This document shows, one piece after another, positions 33,715-43,431 of a stretch of 64,000 nucleotides of DNA (the first letter of the stretch is position 1; every line of letters starts with the position of its first letter). This stretch comes from an uncultured Bacilli bacterium (lineage in GTDB: Bacteria; Bacillota_I; Bacilli_A; RF39; UBA660), in the NCBI GenBank assembly GCA_934086185.1, contig CAKOHW010000003.1, forward strand, positions 62,001 through 126,000. Reading direction: 5' to 3'. Made by a program: the position numbers and the translations under genes. Under the pieces are notes generated by a model. The model saw nothing but the letters and a program-made list of their open reading frames with translations, searched no databases and was not told the origin of the DNA.

Positions 33715-34450
33715 GTTGATTGAAATAAAAAATTTAAATAAAACTTACTATACTAAGTTAGGTTGTGTAGATGCTTTAAAAGACATTAATCTTGACGTTA
33801 AAGATGGTGAAATACTTGGAATAATTGGTAATAGTGGATGTGGTAAAAGTACACTATTATCTATATTATCTAAATTGGATAATGCTACTAGTGGAAGTAT
33901 TAAATCTAGTAAAGATAATTATACTTTTGGATATATGATGCAAAATGATGCTTTGTTTCCATGGCTAACTATTTATGATAATGCTATACTTGGTTTAAAG
34001 TTAAAGAATATGTTAAATGATGAAAATATAAAATATGTTAAGAAATTATTGAAAACTTATGGATTAGAAGAATTTATGTATAAATATCCATCTAGTTTGT
34101 CTGGAGGAATGAAACAGAGAGTGGCTTTAATTAGGACACTTGCTATTAAACCAGATATTTTATTACTTGATGAACCATTTTCTAAGTTAGATTTAATAAC
34201 ACGATTAGATATAAGTGATGATGTATATAAAATAATTCGTGATGAAAAAAAGACAACTATTATTATAAGTCATGATATTGCGGAATGTGTTTCATTATGT
34301 GATAGAGTGGCTGTTATGTCAAAAAGGCCTGGTACAATAAAAAAAATATTTGATATTAGTTTATTAAATAAAAATTTGCCTTCTAAAAATAGATTAGATG
34401 AAAAATTTTATTATTATTATGATATTTTATGGAAGGAAATTGATAAATGA
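33707..34450 (+). CDS. ABC transporter ATPase (SsuB/TauB-like)
   Basis: 247 residues, starting 8 bp before the stop of the binding-protein gene. Walker A GNSGCGKST (about 42), Q-loop YMMQNDALFPWLT, signature SLSGGMKQRVALIRTL (about 136) and Walker B LLLDEPFSKLD followed by the H-loop ISHDIAECVSL are complete. The shortened MQNDxLFPWLT Q-loop is typical of the nitrate/sulfonate/taurine subfamily. Confidence 0.94.
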   Translation: MNKLIEIKNLNKTYYTKLGCVDALKDINLDVKDGEILGIIGNSGCGKSTLLSILSKLDNATSGSIKSSKDNYTFGYMMQNDALFPWLTIYDNAILGLKLKNMLNDENIKYVKKLLKTYGLEEFMYKYPSSLSGGMKQRVALIRTLAIKPDILLLDEPFSKLDLITRLDISDDVYKIIRDEKKTTIIISHDIAECVSLCDRVAVMSKRPGTIKKIFDISLLNKNLPSKNRLDEKFYYYYDILWKEIDK

Positions 34451-35223
34451 ATGATATTTTAAAACAAGAAAGAAAAGAAAAAATAGTTGTTAGATTTTTT
34501 CAAATATTTATTGGACTAAGTTTTATTATATTATGGGAATTATTAAGTAGGTTTAAGATTATTAATAGTTTTGTTTTTTCTAGTCCTAGTAAGATAATAT
34601 ATACATTAGTTGATTTATATAGAAATAATAATCTTTTTAATAATATATTTGTTACTTTATATGAGTTATTTATATCTTTTGGAATAGGTAGTATATTAGG
34701 ATTTGTAATTGCTATTATATTTTATAGAGTACCTATATTAAAAAAAGTATTTGATCCATATTTAACATTACTTAATAGTTTACCTAAGGTAGCTTTAGGG
34801 CCATTATTAATTATATGGATTGGTGCAAATACTAAGTCTATTATAGTTATGGCATTATTAATAAATTTAATTGTTTCTATTATAGGATTTTATAATGGGT
34901 TTACTAATACTGATAAGTATAAACTAAAATTATTAAAATCTTTTGGTGCTAGTGAAAAACAAATTATATTTAGATTAGTTGTACCTAGTAGTTTAGAGAA
35001 TATTTTTTCAACAATCAAATTAAATATAAGTATGAGTTTAATAGGTGTTATTATGGGAGAATTTTTATCTAGTAAGGCTGGAGTAGGATATTTAATATTA
35101 TATGGTACTCAAGTATTTAATTTAAATTTGGTAATGAGTGGTATTATTTTATTATTAGTATTATCATATTTGTTGTATTTAATTATATGTTTAGTAGAAA
35201 AAAGAATTTTAAAGCATATATAA
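34447..35223 (+). CDS. ABC transporter permease (SsuC/TauC-like)
   Basis: 258 residues, ATGA overlap with the ATPase stop (TGA), which also shows that TGA is a stop here. Six hydrophobic helices and the EAA-loop (GASEKQIIFRLVVPSSLENIFSTIKL) are visible. It is the membrane channel of the NMT1/SsuA-type importer. A terminator follows. Confidence 0.94.
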   Translation: MNDILKQERKEKIVVRFFQIFIGLSFIILWELLSRFKIINSFVFSSPSKIIYTLVDLYRNNNLFNNIFVTLYELFISFGIGSILGFVIAIIFYRVPILKKVFDPYLTLLNSLPKVALGPLLIIWIGANTKSIIVMALLINLIVSIIGFYNGFTNTDKYKLKLLKSFGASEKQIIFRLVVPSSLENIFSTIKLNISMSLIGVIMGEFLSSKAGVGYLILYGTQVFNLNLVMSGIILLLVLSYLLYLIICLVEKRILKHI

Positions 35224-35248
35224 AAACTCTGAAGTTTTCAGAGTTTTA
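35223..35248. terminator. Bidirectional terminator
   Basis: AAAACTCTGA-(5 nt)-TCAGAGTTTT stem, flanked by A and T runs, between the importer and the convergent exporter permease. Confidence 0.85.
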
Positions 35249-37621
35249 TTCATTACCTTTTAAACTTGATACCATATCTATATTTTTTATTTTTTTAGAT
35301 AATATAAGTGATACTATATATGATACTAAGATTGTACCTATTGTTGCTACTAAATAAGTAGATAGATTAATATGTACGCTAAAGTCATATGCTTCATCTA
35401 AACATGCTTTAAATAACCAACTTGTTAAATAATATCCGCTAGGTAAACCTATTATTATTGATATTATAGTGATCCAAATATTTTGTTCTATAAATATATT
35501 TTTTATTTTTTTATCTTTAAATCCTAATACTTTTAATGTAGCAAATTGATATTGTTTTTCACTATATGATAAGATACCCATGTTATATATAATTACTGCT
35601 CCTAAAAGTATTGCAAAGAATATAATTAATACTATCATTTCTTTCATCATAGATAACATTTTTTCCATACTTTTTTTAAGTGAGTTAATATCTTGTATTA
35701 ATTCTATTCCGTCTATTTCCTTAATATTTTTAAGATTTTTATTAGTATAGATTGAATCTGGTTTATAAGTAATATTTAAACTTTCCAAATAATCTTTTGT
35801 AATTGTTATATTTTGATTTTGAGGATCTTTATTAAATCCAATTATTTTAGATTCATAATAAGTTTTATCTCCATATATATGCCATTTAATTGTATCGCCA
35901 ATTTTATAATTATTAAGTTCGGCTAATTTTTCAGTTACATATATACCATTTTTTGAATTTATTTTTATATATGAATCATTTTTATCTTTAAATCTAACTA
36001 AATTATTTGCATCAGTTACAAATATATTGTTTGTTGTTCTAGTGTTATCTTTATCAAGAATTTCTATACCTAATGTTTCGCTTGTATTATTACCATAGGT
36101 ATTTAATAAATCATTTAATGTATCGTCACTTACATTGTCTTTAATAGTCAGTTTATAATTAAAATTATATAATTCGTCAAATTGTAATGATACAAAGTGA
36201 TTTATACTGTTTAACATTCCAAATGCACATACAATTAATGTACAGCATCCTACTATTCCAATTACTCCGGTAATAGTTCTAAATTTGTTTCTTATTATGT
36301 CCCTTATATTCCATTTTGTATGAAAATTTAATTTTTTAAATAAGCCTTTTGTTGTAATATTTAAACTACCATTTTTTACTTTAGGTAACTCAGTTCTTAG
36401 TGATTCACTAGGACATTTTTTTAATTCTTTATAGCATGTTAAATATGTTATTAAAGATATAATTATAATTACTATTAATGATACTAAGTAACTTGTATTG
36501 TTTATAATAGCAGTTCCGTTAGGCATTTCGAAAAATGACATTTCTATACCGATAAATAGATTTCCTATTAAATATCTTCCTAAAATGATACCAAATATAC
36601 TTGCTAGTAAAGATATATAAAATCCGTATGATATATAGTGTTTCGATATTTTAGATTTACTAAATCCTAAAGCTTTTAAAGTACCAATTTGTAGTTTTTG
36701 ATTTTTTACTACTCTTGTCATAGTAGTTATAACTGATAACATTGCTATAAATAAGAATAGTCCTGAAAATATTCCTACATATGATTTTCCTTCATCAATT
36801 TCTCCTTGATACATTTCATATGATGGAGTATCTTCTATTTTTATAGTTGCTAGTGTATCTATTGTATCTTCAATATTATTTTTTACTTTGTCAACATTTG
36901 ATTTTTTATTAACATCTACCATTAAATAATTGTACGGTATGTAGTCTAAATAATTAAAATTTTTAAAGTATGCATTGAATACTTTGTCATTAGTTATGTT
37001 ATTTTGTTTCATTATCATATCTTTTATATAATCAGATGGTATTTCTTTTGATGATAAGTAAATGAAACCGTAATTTTTTTTGTCTGGAATAATTTCTGAT
37101 GTATCTTTAACATCATATATGTGATCTGGTACATTTATTAAACCTAGTATTTTTTCTTTTAGAATAAATGTATCATATTTAATACTTATTTCATCTCCAA
37201 CTTTTAAATTATTTTCTTCTGCATAGAAATTATCTAGCCATACACCTTTTTTATTGTAATCAAACTTTTCACCGTCAATTATATAGAATTTTGAAATGTT
37301 ATTTGATTCTATAAAACTAATTAAGTATGTTTTGTCTTTGTCGTTTGTGTCTATTCCTGTTACTACTAATTTTCTTTCAACATCATTTATATTATTTAGT
37401 TTTTTAACTTTTGATAAATCATCCGAAGTAAAATTAGTACCTAATACATTTATATCTTGTAAATTGTTGTTTTTATAAAATGTATCAGCGGCACTTATCA
37501 TACCATCCATATATGATTCTATGCCTGTATATACCATTATACTTATTAAAACCATTAAAAATATTGTTATAAATTGAGACTTGTTTTCCAACATGTCACG
37601 AAACATTTTTTTTCTTAACAT
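35246..37621 (-). CDS. ABC transporter permease, MacB/FtsX type
   Basis: 791 residues from ATG 37621, whose ATG overlaps the ATPase stop codon region. The start further upstream lies in the ATPase gene. Architecture: N-terminal helix (about 15-35), an extracellular domain, FtsX helices near 285-400, a second helix-flanked extracellular domain and a C-terminal FtsX block (about 660-790, ending LKGNE). The two FtsX blocks and large extracellular domains resemble exporters of peptides or lipids and bacitracin-type resistance transporters. It pairs with the ATPase gene on the same strand, and the TetR gene is divergent. Confidence 0.9.
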   Translation of the reverse strand: MLRKKMFRDMLENKSQFITIFLMVLISIMVYTGIESYMDGMISAADTFYKNNNLQDINVLGTNFTSDDLSKVKKLNNINDVERKLVVTGIDTNDKDKTYLISFIESNNISKFYIIDGEKFDYNKKGVWLDNFYAEENNLKVGDEISIKYDTFILKEKILGLINVPDHIYDVKDTSEIIPDKKNYGFIYLSSKEIPSDYIKDMIMKQNNITNDKVFNAYFKNFNYLDYIPYNYLMVDVNKKSNVDKVKNNIEDTIDTLATIKIEDTPSYEMYQGEIDEGKSYVGIFSGLFLFIAMLSVITTMTRVVKNQKLQIGTLKALGFSKSKISKHYISYGFYISLLASIFGIILGRYLIGNLFIGIEMSFFEMPNGTAIINNTSYLVSLIVIIIISLITYLTCYKELKKCPSESLRTELPKVKNGSLNITTKGLFKKLNFHTKWNIRDIIRNKFRTITGVIGIVGCCTLIVCAFGMLNSINHFVSLQFDELYNFNYKLTIKDNVSDDTLNDLLNTYGNNTSETLGIEILDKDNTRTTNNIFVTDANNLVRFKDKNDSYIKINSKNGIYVTEKLAELNNYKIGDTIKWHIYGDKTYYESKIIGFNKDPQNQNITITKDYLESLNITYKPDSIYTNKNLKNIKEIDGIELIQDINSLKKSMEKMLSMMKEMIVLIIFFAILLGAVIIYNMGILSYSEKQYQFATLKVLGFKDKKIKNIFIEQNIWITIISIIIGLPSGYYLTSWLFKACLDEAYDFSVHINLSTYLVATIGTILVSYIVSLILSKKIKNIDMVSSLKGNE

Positions 37622-37622
37622 A

Positions 37623-38333
37623 TTACCACACAACCTCATCTATGTCTTTTGGTTTTTTATTTATTATGTTACTTTCGATTTTGCCATTTTTAAGTCTTAT
37701 AACTCTATCTGCTATTTCTGCTATTAAAGAGTTATGAGTAACTATTACAACTGTATTATTACCATTGTTATCGTCACATTGTTCTTTTAATAATTTTAAT
37801 ACTTCAACACCAGTTTTAGAATCTAGTGCACCAGTAGGTTCATCACATAATAGTAATAATGGGTCTTTAGTAATTGCTCTTGCAATTGATACTCTTTGTT
37901 GCTCACCACCAGATAATTGATTTGGGAATTTTTTTAAATGTTTTTCTAAGCCAACTTTTTTTAATACTTCTTTTGCTTTTTTAGGATGTTCTACTATATT
38001 ATTAACTAATTCTACATTTTCTAATACTGTTAAAGTAGGTAGTATATTATAAAATTGAAATATAAATCCAACATTTTCTGCTCTATATTTTGTTAATTCA
38101 TTATCATTAAAATTCGATATTAAATTATCTCCAACTTTTATTTTTCCACTTGTTACTGTGTCCATACCTCCTAATAAATTTAATAGGGTAGATTTACCAG
38201 CACCTGATGGTCCTAATATACAAACAAATTCACCTTTGTTAATATTAAAACTTACTCCATCTAATGCATTGAATTTTTTTTCACCTACAATGTATGTTTT
38301 TTTAACATTATCGAAACTTATTAATTCTTCCAT
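37623..38333 (-). CDS. ABC transporter ATPase (LolD/MacB type)
   Basis: 236 residues. Walker [13 protein letters not shown] (about 40), Q-loop [15 protein letters not shown], signature [15 protein letters not shown] (about 140), Walker [17 protein letters not shown] and H-loop [13 protein letters not shown]. It powers the FtsX-type permease encoded downstream. The start region AAAGGAG lies at about 38343-38349 on the minus strand. Two operator-like palindromes sit in the divergent promoter region upstream. Confidence 0.95.
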   Translation of the reverse strand: MEELISFDNVKKTYIVGEKKFNALDGVSFNINKGEFVCILGPSGAGKSTLLNLLGGMDTVTSGKIKVGDNLISNFNDNELTKYRAENVGFIFQFYNILPTLTVLENVELVNNIVEHPKKAKEVLKKVGLEKHLKKFPNQLSGGEQQRVSIARAITKDPLLLLCDEPTGALDSKTGVEVLKLLKEQCDDNNGNNTVVIVTHNSLIAEIADRVIRLKNGKIESNIINKKPKDIDEVVW

Positions 38334-38357
38334 AAAATAACTCTCCTTTACAAATGT

Positions 38358-38436
38358 GATATAAATTTCATATTTATAATTATAGTTATGTAATTAGTGA
38401 TTGTCAATATAAATATGATAAATATTTCATATTTTC
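38358..38436. promoter_or_regulatory. Two operator-like sites between ABC exporter and TetR gene
   Basis: TATAAAT-TTCAT-ATTTATA (38360-38378) and AAATATGA-(8 nt)-TCATATTT (38411-38434) are inverted repeats. Both contain TGATA.A..TTTCATATTT, so they look like two copies of one binding site. They lie in the divergent promoter region. The TetR product is the likely binder. Confidence 0.6.
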
Positions 38437-38485
38437 TTGAAACATTATATTAAAAGATTTATAATATTAGAAAGGAAGTGTTATC

Positions 38486-39103
38486 ATGAGTGAAATACGT
38501 ATACCAACTCAAGAACGTTCAAAGTTAAAAAGAGAGAAAATAATAAAAAAAGGTTTTGAATTAATGTGTAATAATGGGTATTATAATACTACTACTAGTG
38601 ATATAGCAAAATATGCTTCTGTTTCAACTGGTATAATATATCAATATTTTAATGATAAAAAAGATATATTTATAGAAGGATTTAAATATTATTCTGATGA
38701 TATATTATTTCCTATATTAAATATTTTGAAAGATAATAAAATAAATTATGATAATTTAAGTGATGTATTAGATAAGTTGTTATCTATATTTATAAAGAAA
38801 CATACACTAAGTAAAAATGCTCATGAAGAAATGATTGCTTTATCACATTTGGATGATGATATAGGTAAGATATTTTTAAATAATGAAATAGAAACTACTA
38901 AAAGAGTATACGAAGTATTATGTGATAATAATATATGTGTTAGTAATATGCTTGAAAAAGTACATATTATAATTGGTATTGTTGAAAATTATTGTCATGA
39001 AGTTGTTTATCATAAACATGATGTATTAGATTATGATGCTATGAAAGATAGTGTTATCGATATAGTTTGTAATATTTTGGGTATAAAAAAAGGAAAAAAT
39101 TAA
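38486..39103 (+). CDS. TetR family transcription regulator
   Basis: 205 residues. The N-terminal HTH pattern (REKIIKKGFELMCNNGYYNTTTSDIAKYASVSTGIIYQYFNDKKDIFIEGF, about 12-60) is the TetR DNA-binding domain. The rest is a ligand-binding helical bundle. It is divergent from the ABC exporter and probably represses it by binding the paired sites between the genes. Its stop overlaps the DedA gene stop by 4 bp. AAAGGAAG is before the ATG. Confidence 0.93.
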   Translation: MSEIRIPTQERSKLKREKIIKKGFELMCNNGYYNTTTSDIAKYASVSTGIIYQYFNDKKDIFIEGFKYYSDDILFPILNILKDNKINYDNLSDVLDKLLSIFIKKHTLSKNAHEEMIALSHLDDDIGKIFLNNEIETTKRVYEVLCDNNICVSNMLEKVHIIIGIVENYCHEVVYHKHDVLDYDAMKDSVIDIVCNILGIKKGKN

Positions 39104-39126
39104 ATATTGTTGTTTTTCCTTTTTTT
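39086..39126. terminator. Bidirectional terminator across two stop codons
   Basis: AAAAAAAGGAAAAA and TTTTTCCTTTTTTT pair across the overlapping stop codons of the TetR and DedA genes. Confidence 0.7.
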
Positions 39127-39717
39127 ATAGAATATAGTTATAAGTATAATAAATATTATTATAAAAATTATTAGTACAATATGAGAGTAAGTATCAAATA
39201 TTGTTAATATTTTAGTCCAGTTATTACCAACCATTTTTCCTGTTATTATTAAGACTGTATTCCATATTAGTGAACCAAATATTGTATATATTAAGAATTT
39301 GATAATAGGCATTTCACTCATTCCAGCGGGTATGCTAATTAAACTTCTAACTATTGGTATGAATCTACAAAAGAAAACAGTTTTATTACCTTTAGTATCA
39401 AACCATCTATCTGCTTTATCTATATCACTATTTTTTAATCTTAATATTTTTCCAATTTTACCAGATATTATTTTTTTTAATCTTTCTTTGTTAAATATTT
39501 TTCCTATATAATATAAAACTATTGCACCAATTAGTGAACCTAATGTTGATGCTATGATCATAAATATTATATTTAGTTTTGTATATGTGGTCATAAAACC
39601 ACCAAATAATAATATTACTTCACTTGGTATTGGAGGAAAAATATTTTCAATTGCTATTAGTAAAAATACTCCAAAATAACCGAAACTATTCATAAATTCA
39701 ATTATAAAATTTTGCAT
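39100..39717 (-). CDS. DedA family membrane protein
   Basis: 205 residues from ATG 39717 (AAGGAG 8 bp upstream). The sequence FGYFGVFLLIAIENIFPPIPSEVILLFGGFM and FLCRFIPIVRSLISIPAGMSEMPIIKFLIYTIFGSLIWNT are the two reentrant/helix blocks of DedA (SNARE-associated/VTT) proteins. They contain the conserved Pro-Pro and RFIP.VR..IS..AG motif. These proteins act as lipid scramblases, for example of undecaprenyl phosphate, in other bacteria. Confidence 0.95.
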   Translation of the reverse strand: MQNFIIEFMNSFGYFGVFLLIAIENIFPPIPSEVILLFGGFMTTYTKLNIIFMIIASTLGSLIGAIVLYYIGKIFNKERLKKIISGKIGKILRLKNSDIDKADRWFDTKGNKTVFFCRFIPIVRSLISIPAGMSEMPIIKFLIYTIFGSLIWNTVLIITGKMVGNNWTKILTIFDTYSHIVLIIFIIIFIILITIFYKKRKNNNI

Positions 39718-39847
39718 ACTCAAATCTCCTTTATTTAAATATAACATAAAAAATAATAATTATACTTTTTATTAATTATTATTTACATAATTTAAAATAA
39801 ATGATATATTATATATAGATTGTATATGTAGTGTGGTATTAATTACA

Positions 39848-40285
39848 TTAATTAATTTTTCCGTATAACCAATCTAGTGAAATGTTGTATTTTTTACATA
39901 TTTGTATAGCGAATGCAGTTAATATAAGAGTTTTACCTGATTCATAAGCTGATAATGTAGATGATGTAGTATTTAGTTCTGTAGCAAGTGCGCGTAAAGT
40001 TAAATTATATTTTTTTCTTATAGATTGTAATCGTTTGCCAACTACTATTTTGTCTATTTCCTTATATGTAGAATTATTGTAAGATTTTTCATTTGTAAAA
40101 TTAAAAATATAATCAAGACTAATTTTATAGTAGTTTGATAAAATATTTATTCTTTTTATTGATGGTATATCTGTACCAGATTCCCATCTACTAATTAGAC
40201 TTTGAGATATATTTAAAATATTTGCTAAATCTTTTTGTTTTATATCATTTTCTTCTCTTATAAAAAATATTCTATTTGTATACAT
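39848..40285 (-). CDS. Regulator with two tandem XRE-type HTH domains
   Basis: 145 residues. The first HTH is at about 3-60 (IREENDIKQKDLANILNISQSLISRWESGTDIPSIKRINILSNYYKISLDYIF), the second at about 78-140 (LQSIRKKYNLTLRALATELNTTSSTLSAYESGKTLILTAFAIQICKKYNISLDWLYG). Each has the Cro/C1 helix-turn-helix plan. There is no sensor domain. Two DNA-binding heads suggest binding to a paired site. Neighbours give no target. Confidence 0.88.
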   Translation of the reverse strand: MYTNRIFFIREENDIKQKDLANILNISQSLISRWESGTDIPSIKRINILSNYYKISLDYIFNFTNEKSYNNSTYKEIDKIVVGKRLQSIRKKYNLTLRALATELNTTSSTLSAYESGKTLILTAFAIQICKKYNISLDWLYGKIN

Positions 40286-40397
40286 AGTTTCACCTTTAAA
40301 GTCATTTTCTCATTTAAAAAAATAATTCTAAGTTTTTATAACTATATACGAGCAAATGTGATATAATTAATTTTAGTGTAAAAAGGGAGTAGTGTTT

Positions 40398-40736
40398 ATG
40401 CTAGTTAATAAAAGAAATTATTTTAATAATATATTAATGACTTTGTTATTAGTATTTTTATTTATTTTATTTTTATGTACTTTTGTTTTTTTAATAGGAG
40501 ATATAAGTAGTTTTATAAATTTATCAGAAAGTAATTTATTAAAATTAGAAATAATTATTTTTTCTTGTGCAATAATATCTGGTATATTATATTTAATATT
40601 ACTTTTTAGAAGTAATGATGATTTAAATTATGATAATTATAGTATTGTTGATAAAGAATATTTAAAGTATTTAAAAAATACAATAAAAGAAAAAGATAAA
40701 AAAATTAAGTTATTATCTAAAAATAAATCTAATTAA
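40398..40736 (+). CDS. Small membrane protein, 112 aa, unknown
   Basis: ATG 40398 is preferred for GGGAG about 9 bp upstream. Two hydrophobic helices (about 12-40 and 55-75) are followed by a Lys-rich cytoplasmic-type tail of about 35 residues. No family recognised. A TATAAT-type -10 lies about 35 bp upstream. Confidence 0.65.
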   Translation: MLVNKRNYFNNILMTLLLVFLFILFLCTFVFLIGDISSFINLSESNLLKLEIIIFSCAIISGILYLILLFRSNDDLNYDNYSIVDKEYLKYLKNTIKEKDKKIKLLSKNKSN

Positions 40737-40749
40737 TTTAGATTTTTTC
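40725..40749 (+). terminator. Intrinsic terminator
   Basis: AAATCTAA-TTAAT-TTAGATTT stem followed by T run, overlapping the stop of the small membrane-protein gene. Confidence 0.75.
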
Positions 40750-40812
40750 ATTATATATTCATATTATTTTTGTGAGTTTATGTTATAATAATTTATGAAA
40801 TTAGGTGATATG

Positions 40813-41952
40813 ATGATATATTTAGATTATGCTGCTAATACACCAGTAGATAAAGATGTTTTGAAAACTTATGTTGATGCTACTTTAAAATATTTTGGAA
40901 ATCCTAATAGTAGTCATAAAGCTGGCATTGATGCCAAAAATAAAATAGATGAAGCATCAAAAGTTATTGCAAAATATTTTGATATTAAAGAAGAATCTGT
41001 TATTTATACTAGTGGTTCTAGTGAAGCAAATAATTTAGTTATTAAGGGTGTTATGGAAGCTAATAAGGATAAAGGGAAACATATTATTATTTCTTCTTTG
41101 GAACATTCAAGTATTATTGCACCAGTTAATTATTTAACTAATCATGGTTATGAAGTAACAGTATTAAATGTATTAGAAGATGGTAGAGTAGATATTGATG
41201 AACTTAAAGATGCTATAAGAGATGATACTATATTAGTTAGTATTTGTTATGTAGATAGTGAGTTAGGCACTATACAACCTATAAAAGAAATTGGTGAGTT
41301 ATTAAGTCATTATCCTAATATTTTATTTCATACTGATGCCACTCAGGCAATTGGGAAAATCAATGTAGATTTTAAAAATGTAGATTTTGTTACGTTTGCT
41401 CCACATAAATTTTTTGGTATAAATGGTGTTGGTGTATTATTAAATATAAATAATAATAAAATTGTTCCATTAATACATGGAGGGAAGTCTACGACTATTT
41501 ATAGAAGTGGAACTCCTGTAATTAGTAATGTATTAGCATGTAGTAAATCTGTTAGTATAGCGTTAGATAATCTTGATACTAGATATAATTATATATTAGG
41601 TTTAAATAAATATTTAAGAAATGAGTTGTCTATATTTTCTAATGTGCATATTAATAGTACAAAGTATTCTATTCCAAATACTCTTAATTTTAGTTTGATT
41701 AATATAGATGCTAAAAAAGTAGTTAAACGTTTAGAAGATAAGGGTATTTATTTGTCTACTACGAGTGCATGTAGTTTAGGAAATACTCCTAGTAAGTCTG
41801 TTTATGCAGTTACTAAGGATTTAGAAATGGCTAAAAATTCTATTAGAGTAAGTATGAGTCACTTGACTACACTAGATGAGTTAAAAATATTTATTAAAGA
41901 ATTTAAAGATATTTATGATGAGGAGTTAGGTTATGAAAGTAATAAAAATTAA
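40813..41952 (+). CDS. Cysteine desulfurase (NifS/IscS-like)
   Basis: About 379 residues. ATG 40813 has AGGTGA 4 bp upstream, and the earlier ATG 40795 would precede it. Class V aminotransferase features: LDYAANTPV start, SGSSEANNLVIKG, HTDATQAIGK with PLP-binding positions, Lys199 in FAPHKFFG (PLP Schiff base) and Cys320 in TSACSLG (persulfide cysteine). It delivers sulfur for Fe-S clusters, tRNA thiolation or cofactors. The next gene starts 20 bp before its stop, so it leads a redox operon. No iscU/sufU is present. Confidence 0.95.
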   Translation: MIYLDYAANTPVDKDVLKTYVDATLKYFGNPNSSHKAGIDAKNKIDEASKVIAKYFDIKEESVIYTSGSSEANNLVIKGVMEANKDKGKHIIISSLEHSSIIAPVNYLTNHGYEVTVLNVLEDGRVDIDELKDAIRDDTILVSICYVDSELGTIQPIKEIGELLSHYPNILFHTDATQAIGKINVDFKNVDFVTFAPHKFFGINGVGVLLNINNNKIVPLIHGGKSTTIYRSGTPVISNVLACSKSVSIALDNLDTRYNYILGLNKYLRNELSIFSNVHINSTKYSIPNTLNFSLINIDAKKVVKRLEDKGIYLSTTSACSLGNTPSKSVYAVTKDLEMAKNSIRVSMSHLTTLDELKIFIKEFKDIYDEELGYESNKN

Positions 41953-42193
41953 TGCTATGTGGTGTCCTGGTTGTTTAATATCTAAAAGTATTTGGAAAGA
42001 AATTGAAAATATGTATCCTAATCATCAATATATTAGTTATGACTATGATTTGGATGAGAGTAATATAGAAAAGTATAATGTAGGCGATATTTTACCAGTT
42101 GTTATAATAGAAGATGATACTCATGAAATTAAAAGAATAATAGGCGAAAAAAGTAAAAAAGAAATATTAAATGAAGTAGAGGGTATTTTATGA
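41933..42193 (+). CDS. Thioredoxin-like protein, 86 aa
   Basis: Cys11-Pro-Gly-Cys14 active site in INAMWCPGCLISKSIW and a C-terminal cis-Pro region (ILPVVIIED). It is shorter than thioredoxin (about 105) and lacks a signal peptide. It overlaps the desulfurase gene and the CcdA-like gene by a few bases at each side, indicating translational coupling. Probably the cytosolic reductant of the adjacent membrane protein. Confidence 0.86.
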   Translation: MKVIKINAMWCPGCLISKSIWKEIENMYPNHQYISYDYDLDESNIEKYNVGDILPVVIIEDDTHEIKRIIGEKSKKEILNEVEGIL

Positions 42194-43365
42194 AAAAAAT
42201 GTTAATATGCTTATTTACATTACTTTTTTTTGTACCAATTAATGTTTTTGGATTAAGTAGAGATTATGATGATGTTACTTCTAGTGTTGTTGGTGTAAAA
42301 AAAGAAGAAGATAAAATTAATTTATATTTGTTTTATAGTTATTCTTGTCCTCATTGTCATGAAGAAATTAAATATTTAGAAAGTGATTTTCAAGAAAAAT
42401 ATAAAGATAAAGTAAATGTTTATAAATTTGAAGTTGCCAAAAATAAAGATAATAGTTCTATGATGATGAGTGTTAAAGCATTATTTGATCTTACAAGTCC
42501 TAGTGTTCCTTTTACTGTAATTGGTAATGAATATATATTGGGTTATGGAGATGGAACAAGTGATGATATAGAACAAGTTGTAGACAAATATCTTAATAAT
42601 ACTAAAGATGTAAAAATAGAAAAAACAATTCCAATATTGGGTAAAGTGGATGCTAAGAAGGCTAGCTTATCTTTAGTAGCAGTTATTCTTGGGTTGATTG
42701 ATGGATTTAATCCTTGTGCTATGTGGATATTGTTACTATTAATAAATATGTGTTTAAGTGTAAACGATAGAAAAAAGATGTTTACTATTGGACTTACATT
42801 TATACTAACTAGTGGTTTTATTTATTTTTTGAGTATGCTAGGTATAAGTTTTGTTATTGATTTTGCTATGGTTAATGTAATTAGAGATTTAATTGCTTTA
42901 GTTGCTATAATACTTGGGATTTATAACTTGTATACTTGGTATAAAACTAGGAAAGATACTGGATGTCATGTAGTAGATAAGAAAAAGAGAAAAAATATTA
43001 TTAGTAGAATTAATAATATAATGTCTAAAAAAAGTTTTATTTTAGGTGTATTTGGTACTATTATTTTGGCTGCTAGTGTAAATTTAGTAGAACTTGCATG
43101 TTCTTTAGGTTTTCCTACTATATTTATAGAATTATTAAGTATAAATAATATAGTTGGTGTACAGAAAATATTATTATTAGTTTTATATATATTCTTTTAT
43201 TTGGTAGATGATTTAGTGATTTTTTTGATAGCATTATTTACATTAAAATCCACTGGTATAAGTACTAAATATAATAAATATGTTAATTTTATAGGTGGTA
43301 TATTAATGATTATTATGGGATTATTATTAATATTTAAACCGGAATGGATTATGTTTAATTTTTAG
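42190..43365 (+). CDS. Thioredoxin-like domain fused to CcdA/DsbD-type membrane domain
   Basis: 391 residues. Signal peptide (1-21), then an exported thioredoxin-like domain with Cys53-Pro-His-Cys56 (DsbA-like CPHC) and a cis-Pro loop (SVPFTVI). From about 160 follow six hydrophobic helices with GLIDGFNPCAMWILLLLINMC, the CcdA/DsbD electron-relay signature. It would carry electrons from the cytosolic thioredoxin across the membrane to extracellular thiols. The pairing with a desulfurase and a thioredoxin is unusual. Confidence 0.9.
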   Translation: MKKMLICLFTLLFFVPINVFGLSRDYDDVTSSVVGVKKEEDKINLYLFYSYSCPHCHEEIKYLESDFQEKYKDKVNVYKFEVAKNKDNSSMMMSVKALFDLTSPSVPFTVIGNEYILGYGDGTSDDIEQVVDKYLNNTKDVKIEKTIPILGKVDAKKASLSLVAVILGLIDGFNPCAMWILLLLINMCLSVNDRKKMFTIGLTFILTSGFIYFLSMLGISFVIDFAMVNVIRDLIALVAIILGIYNLYTWYKTRKDTGCHVVDKKKRKNIISRINNIMSKKSFILGVFGTIILAASVNLVELACSLGFPTIFIELLSINNIVGVQKILLLVLYIFFYLVDDLVIFLIALFTLKSTGISTKYNKYVNFIGGILMIIMGLLLIFKPEWIMFNF

Positions 43366-43431
43366 TGTTGTCTATATTTATGTTTAATCTATAAAAAAAT
43401 GAGTGTTTTACTCGTTTTTTTATGTTAGAAT

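Noticed and set aside
32731..35223. A thiamine-precursor importer under a TPP riboswitch
   Set aside because: No THI-box is visible in the short upstream region, so the substrate is left open.
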